The notes under the pieces are model-generated. The model worked only from the letters and a program-made list of their open reading frames with translations. It made no database searches and had not been told where the DNA came from. A stretch of 64,000 nt of DNA from positions 62,001-126,000 of the forward strand of contig JAHJOO010000038.1 of assembly GCA_018820275.1 (NCBI GenBank), in the 5' to 3' direction. Within the stretch, counting starts at the first letter, position 1. Each line of letters starts with the position of its first letter. The stretch comes from Alphaproteobacteria bacterium (GTDB taxonomy: Bacteria; Pseudomonadota; Alphaproteobacteria; Caulobacterales; Caulobacteraceae). Made by a program: the position numbers and the translations under genes. Shown here in pieces: positions 60,224-64,000 of this stretch.

Positions 60224-62098
60224 ATGAGCGAAGCCGAGGTCGAACGGTCGGGCATGGGCGCGGGGTCGGCGGGGCTGGCCCCGGCCCGTCTGGTGGTCGG
60301 GCTGGCGCAGGGGCTGGCGCTGTACGGCCTGTATCGCGCCGGCGAGGCCGAGGCCTGGCCGTCGACCGTGCCGCAGCTGTTCGGCCCCCTGCTGCTGACC
60401 GCCCTGTTCCTGCCGGTCGTGGTGCTCGGTGGGCTGGGACGTTTGCGCATCGTCACCCTGGCGGCGTGGACCGCGGCGGCGGCGGCGCTGCTGGCGCTGG
60501 TGGGCTGGTACGACGTGGCGCGGCAGTCGGCCGAGCGGGTCGGCGAGCTGGGCCTGTCGCCCTTCCCGCTGCCGTTCTTGGCGGCGGCGATCTTCATCCT
60601 CCATCACCTGATCGTGCCGGCGGACCAGGAGCGGCGGCCGATCGCCTCCTTCCCCCGGTATTTCGACGTGGCGTGGAAGGCGGGCGTGCAGCTGGCCCTG
60701 TCGATCGCCTTCACCGGGGCCCTGTGGCTGCTGCTGTTCCTCGGCGCGGCCCTGTTCGGCCTGATCGGCATCCGCCAGTTCGGCGACCTGCTGCAGGAGC
60801 CGTGGGTGGCCATCCCCCTGACCACCATCACCTTCGCCCTGGCCGTGCACCTGACCGACGTGCGCGACGGCCTGATCCGGGGCGTGCGGTCGGTCGTGCT
60901 GATGCTGCTCAGCTGGCTGCTGCCGGTGATCGCGGGCCTGACCGGAGCCTTCCTTGTCGCCCTGCCGTTCACCGGGCTGGACGGGCTGTGGGAACAGGGC
61001 TCGGCGACGGCGCTGATGCTTGTGGCGGCCGCAGCGATCATCGTCCTGATCAACGCCGCCTATCAGGACGGGACGGCGGCGACGCGGCCACCCGCCGCAT
61101 TGCGCTGGGCGGCGATGATCGGCGGCCTGCTGCTGGTCCCGCTGGTCGGGGTCGCGACCTGGGGGCTGGCGCTGCGGATCGGCCAGCACGGGCTGACGCC
61201 CGACCGCATCACGGCCGCGGCCTGCATTGTTGTGGGGGCGGTCCACGCCGGGGGCTATGCCTGGGCGGCGGTCTCGGGCCTACGCGGCGGGGCGTGGATG
61301 AAGCCTCTGGAGCGGACCAACGTCTTCGGCGGCATGCTGGCGGCGGCGCTGATCGTGCTGCTGTTCAGCCCCGTGCTGGATCCGGCGCGGCTGTCGGTCA
61401 CGGACCAGACGGCGCGGCTGGCGCGGGGCGACGTGCAGCCCGCGGACTTCGACTACGCCTTCCTCCGGTTCGAGAGCGGCAAGGTCGGCGAGGCGGCGCT
61501 GGCCAAGTTGGCGGCTTCGTCGGACGCGGACATCGTGAAACGGGCGAAGGAAGCCCAAGAGGCGGAGGGCGTTTGGGACCTGCGAGACGCACCCCGAGCC
61601 CGGCCCCGCGCGCCGAGGATCGCGGCATGGCCCGAAGGCGCCAGCCTGCCCGCCGGGTTTCTGGACGAGGTGCGGATCGGCGACCCGCGCTGGTATTGCG
61701 AAGGCAGTGACGAATGCCTGGCCATCGCGCAGGATCTGGACCGGGACGGGACCGAAGAGGTTCTGTTGGCCGGTTCCCAGAACGTCCACCTGTTCGCGCG
61801 TGATGGAACCGGCAAGTGGGTCTCGCAGGGAGAGTGGCTGGTCGCAGGCTGCGCGCCGCACCGCTCACGTCCGGACCCCCGGGACCTGATGAGGGCCGGA
61901 CGACTGGCGCCGCGGCCGACGCGATGGCCTGACCTGATGGCCGGGGATCTGCAACTGAGGCTCAACAGCGAGCATTGCGTCGCGGCCGAGGCCGCAACCG
62001 CTGCCCCTTCAGTCACGAGCGAGCCAGAGCCCGCGCCACAGGCGTCGAACCCGCCCCCCGTCGAAGATCATGCTCCCCTGCGAGGTCGCGCCTTCTGA
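60224..62098 (+). CDS. DUF4153-like multi-TM protein with C-terminal soluble domain
   Basis: Multiple TMs, AIFILHHLIVPADQERRPIASFPRYFDVAWKAGVQLALSIAFTGALW; C-terminal DLDRDGTEEVLLAGSQNVHLFARDG resembles an FG-GAP/Ca-binding repeat. Confidence 0.75.
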   Translation: MSEAEVERSGMGAGSAGLAPARLVVGLAQGLALYGLYRAGEAEAWPSTVPQLFGPLLLTALFLPVVVLGGLGRLRIVTLAAWTAAAAALLALVGWYDVARQSAERVGELGLSPFPLPFLAAAIFILHHLIVPADQERRPIASFPRYFDVAWKAGVQLALSIAFTGALWLLLFLGAALFGLIGIRQFGDLLQEPWVAIPLTTITFALAVHLTDVRDGLIRGVRSVVLMLLSWLLPVIAGLTGAFLVALPFTGLDGLWEQGSATALMLVAAAAIIVLINAAYQDGTAATRPPAALRWAAMIGGLLLVPLVGVATWGLALRIGQHGLTPDRITAAACIVVGAVHAGGYAWAAVSGLRGGAWMKPLERTNVFGGMLAAALIVLLFSPVLDPARLSVTDQTARLARGDVQPADFDYAFLRFESGKVGEAALAKLAASSDADIVKRAKEAQEAEGVWDLRDAPRARPRAPRIAAWPEGASLPAGFLDEVRIGDPRWYCEGSDECLAIAQDLDRDGTEEVLLAGSQNVHLFARDGTGKWVSQGEWLVAGCAPHRSRPDPRDLMRAGRLAPRPTRWPDLMAGDLQLRLNSEHCVAAEAATAAPSVTSEPEPAPQASNPPPVEDHAPLRGRAF

Positions 62099-62217
62099 CG
62101 CGTTAACCGCCCGCACACCACGCGCGCTGACCCGATCTTCACCGCGTCCGACGTAGAACCGTCCCGAAATGGGTCGGTCCAGCTTGGGCCGGCGGCGACG
62201 ACGACGGGGCTTTGACG

Positions 62218-63678
62218 ATGGCCAAGACGGTTCTGGTGGTGGACGACGACCCCACGCAGCGGCGCCTGATCCAGGCGGTGCTGGAGCGTGAGGGGCTGGG
62301 CGTGGCCCAGGCCGAGACGGGCGGTCAGGCGATCGACCGGATGACGGCGGGCGGCGGCGCGGACCTGATCCTTCTGGACATGGTGATGCCGGGCATGACC
62401 GGGCTGGAGTGCCTGGCCGAGCTGCGCGCCGCGGGCGTGTCGGCGCCGGTGATCGTGCTGACGGCCAACGGCGGCATCGAGACCGTGGTCAAGGCCATGC
62501 AGGCCGGGGCCCAGGACTTCTTCGTCAAGCCGGTGTCGCCCGAACGGCTGATGGTCGGCGTGCGCAACGCCCTGCAGCTGACCCAGCTGACGGCCGAGGT
62601 CGGGCGGCTGAAGAAACAGGCGGCGAACCGCACCACCTTCGACGATCTGGTGGGCAGCAGCCCGGCCATGCGTCAGGTGAAGGCCATGGGCGCGCGCGCG
62701 GCGAAGTCCGGCATTCCGGTGCTGATCACCGGCGAGAGCGGCGTCGGCAAGGAAGTCATCGCCCGCGCCCTGCACGGCGCCAGCGACCGCGGCGGCAAGC
62801 CTTTCGTGGCCGTGAACTGCGGCGCCATTCCCGCCAATCTGGTGGAGTCGATCCTGTTCGGCCACGAGAAGGGCAGCTTCACCGGGGCCAGCGACAAGCA
62901 CCTGGGCAAGTTCAAGGAGGCCGACGGCGGCACCCTGTTCCTGGACGAGATCGGCGAGCTGCCGCTGGACATGCAGGTCAAGCTGCTGCGCGCCCTGCAG
63001 GAAGGCGAGATCGATCCGGTCGGCGCCAAGCGTCCGGTCAAGATCGACGTGCGCATCGTCTCGGCCACCAACCGGGATCTCGCGTCCCAGGTGGCCGAGG
63101 GGCGGTTCCGCGAGGACCTGTTCTATCGCCTGAACGTCTTCCCGATCGAGGCCCCGGCCCTGCGCGACCGCCGCGAGGACGTGGCGGCGCTGGTGGATCA
63201 TTTCGTGGGTCGATTCAACGTTGAGGAGGGCAAGCGGGTCATGGGCTGCGCGCCCGAGACCCTGGCCCTGCTGACCGCCTTCGACTGGCCCGGCAACGTG
63301 CGCCAGCTGGAGAATGCGGTCTATCGCGCCATCATCCTGGCCGACGCGCCCTATCTGCAGCCGCACGACTTCCCGGCCATCTCGGGCGTCGCCATGCCCG
63401 TGCTGGAGAGCGCGCCCGCGCCGTCAGGCCCGTCGCCCGCGGCCGAGCACGCCGGCGTCGAGATGCCGCCGGCCCCGGACGTGCCGATCCGCATCCTGGA
63501 CGAGCGCGGCCACCTGCGGACGCTGGAGGAGATCGAGCGCGACCTGATCCAGCACGCCATCGAGGTCTATGCCGGCCACATGTCGGAAATCGCGCGGCGC
63601 TTGGGGATCGGGCGCTCGACGCTGTACCGCAAGGTCCGCGAGCAGGGGCTGGAGGAGCAGATCAAGGAGGCGGGGTGA
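62218..63678 (+). CDS. sigma-54-dependent response regulator (TacA-like)
   Basis: REC + AAA+ ([53 protein letters not shown]) + Fis-type HTH. Confidence 0.9.
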   Translation: MAKTVLVVDDDPTQRRLIQAVLEREGLGVAQAETGGQAIDRMTAGGGADLILLDMVMPGMTGLECLAELRAAGVSAPVIVLTANGGIETVVKAMQAGAQDFFVKPVSPERLMVGVRNALQLTQLTAEVGRLKKQAANRTTFDDLVGSSPAMRQVKAMGARAAKSGIPVLITGESGVGKEVIARALHGASDRGGKPFVAVNCGAIPANLVESILFGHEKGSFTGASDKHLGKFKEADGGTLFLDEIGELPLDMQVKLLRALQEGEIDPVGAKRPVKIDVRIVSATNRDLASQVAEGRFREDLFYRLNVFPIEAPALRDRREDVAALVDHFVGRFNVEEGKRVMGCAPETLALLTAFDWPGNVRQLENAVYRAIILADAPYLQPHDFPAISGVAMPVLESAPAPSGPSPAAEHAGVEMPPAPDVPIRILDERGHLRTLEEIERDLIQHAIEVYAGHMSEIARRLGIGRSTLYRKVREQGLEEQIKEAG

Positions 63679-63682
63679 GGGA

Positions 63683-64000
63683 TCAGGCGGGAGCAAGCCT
63701 GCAGTAGGTCGCCAACCACGCTTCGAAGGAAGATGCCAACTGATCGACTGACTGAAAGTCGTGGTCGAAGTACCAGACCACATCCCCGCCCCTCCGATTG
63801 AAGGCGAAGAGATTGCCTCCGCTGTCGCCGGCGAAGGCAATCAGATCGTCTGGCATGCCGTTCGTGATCCATGCCTCCGTCGCGGCCACAGCCTCAGCAG
63901 GACTGAAGAAATCGCCGAGGTGCGGGAGGTCAGCCTCAGCTTCATCGATGGCTTCCCACAGGTCGGCGGTCACCCGCAGCAGGCCAACCTCGAGCAACGC
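63683..64000 (-). CDS. SMI1/KNR4-like protein, C-terminal fragment (5' end outside window)
   Basis: ADLPHLGDFFSPAEAVAATEAWITNGMPDDLIAFAGDSGGNLFAFNRRGGDVVWYFDHDFQSVDQLASSFEAWLATY; frame open to window edge. Confidence 0.6.
   Translation of the reverse strand, partial: ALLEVGLLRVTADLWEAIDEAEADLPHLGDFFSPAEAVAATEAWITNGMPDDLIAFAGDSGGNLFAFNRRGGDVVWYFDHDFQSVDQLASSFEAWLATYCRLAPA

Noticed and set aside
62103-62107. TTAAC upstream of the TacA-like gene as a CtrA box
   Set aside because: The upstream half at N7 spacing does not match TTAA; a single half-site is too weak to report as a site.

Overview
This is a GC-rich bacterial chromosomal window, most like a Caulobacterales genome (Brevundimonas/Caulobacter-type) judging by gene content: the phoR-pstC-pstA-pstB-phoU-phoB order, a TacA-like regulator and a TipF-like degenerate EAL protein. 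It is gene-dense. Most genes are housekeeping: lipid A/Kdo synthesis (MsbA-like, DUF374, waaA, lpxK), pho/pst, purD, xseA, lspA, ispH, argS, hslO, rpsU, pmbA, ubiD-like, add-like and pepF. I saw no rRNA, tRNA, CRISPR, IS element or prophage. The points I consider most worth a second look are: (1) rpsU (bS21) appears to start at a non-canonical CTG codon behind a strong Shine-Dalgarno; (2) three tandem paralogues of an uncharacterised multi-TM protein (N-terminus MSAFEFFF), preceded by a 15-codon leader ORF that repeats their first 14 nt, ends in an ATGA overlap and sits after a G8 tract; (3) one ORF fuses a SerB-like HAD phosphatase to SerA-like phosphoglycerate dehydrogenase; (4) a strong Pho-box match contains the phoR stop codon upstream of pstC; (5) a divergent pectate lyase / hydratase-TRAP locus has a LacI-type pseudo-palindrome between its arms; (6) a mazEF-type module has 11-bp-phased operator repeats; (7) a 50-aa single-TM small ORF downstream of purD is absent from the ORF track. 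Product names come from reading translations by eye, with no database search. Long antisense ORFs in the track were treated as GC-rich shadow frames.
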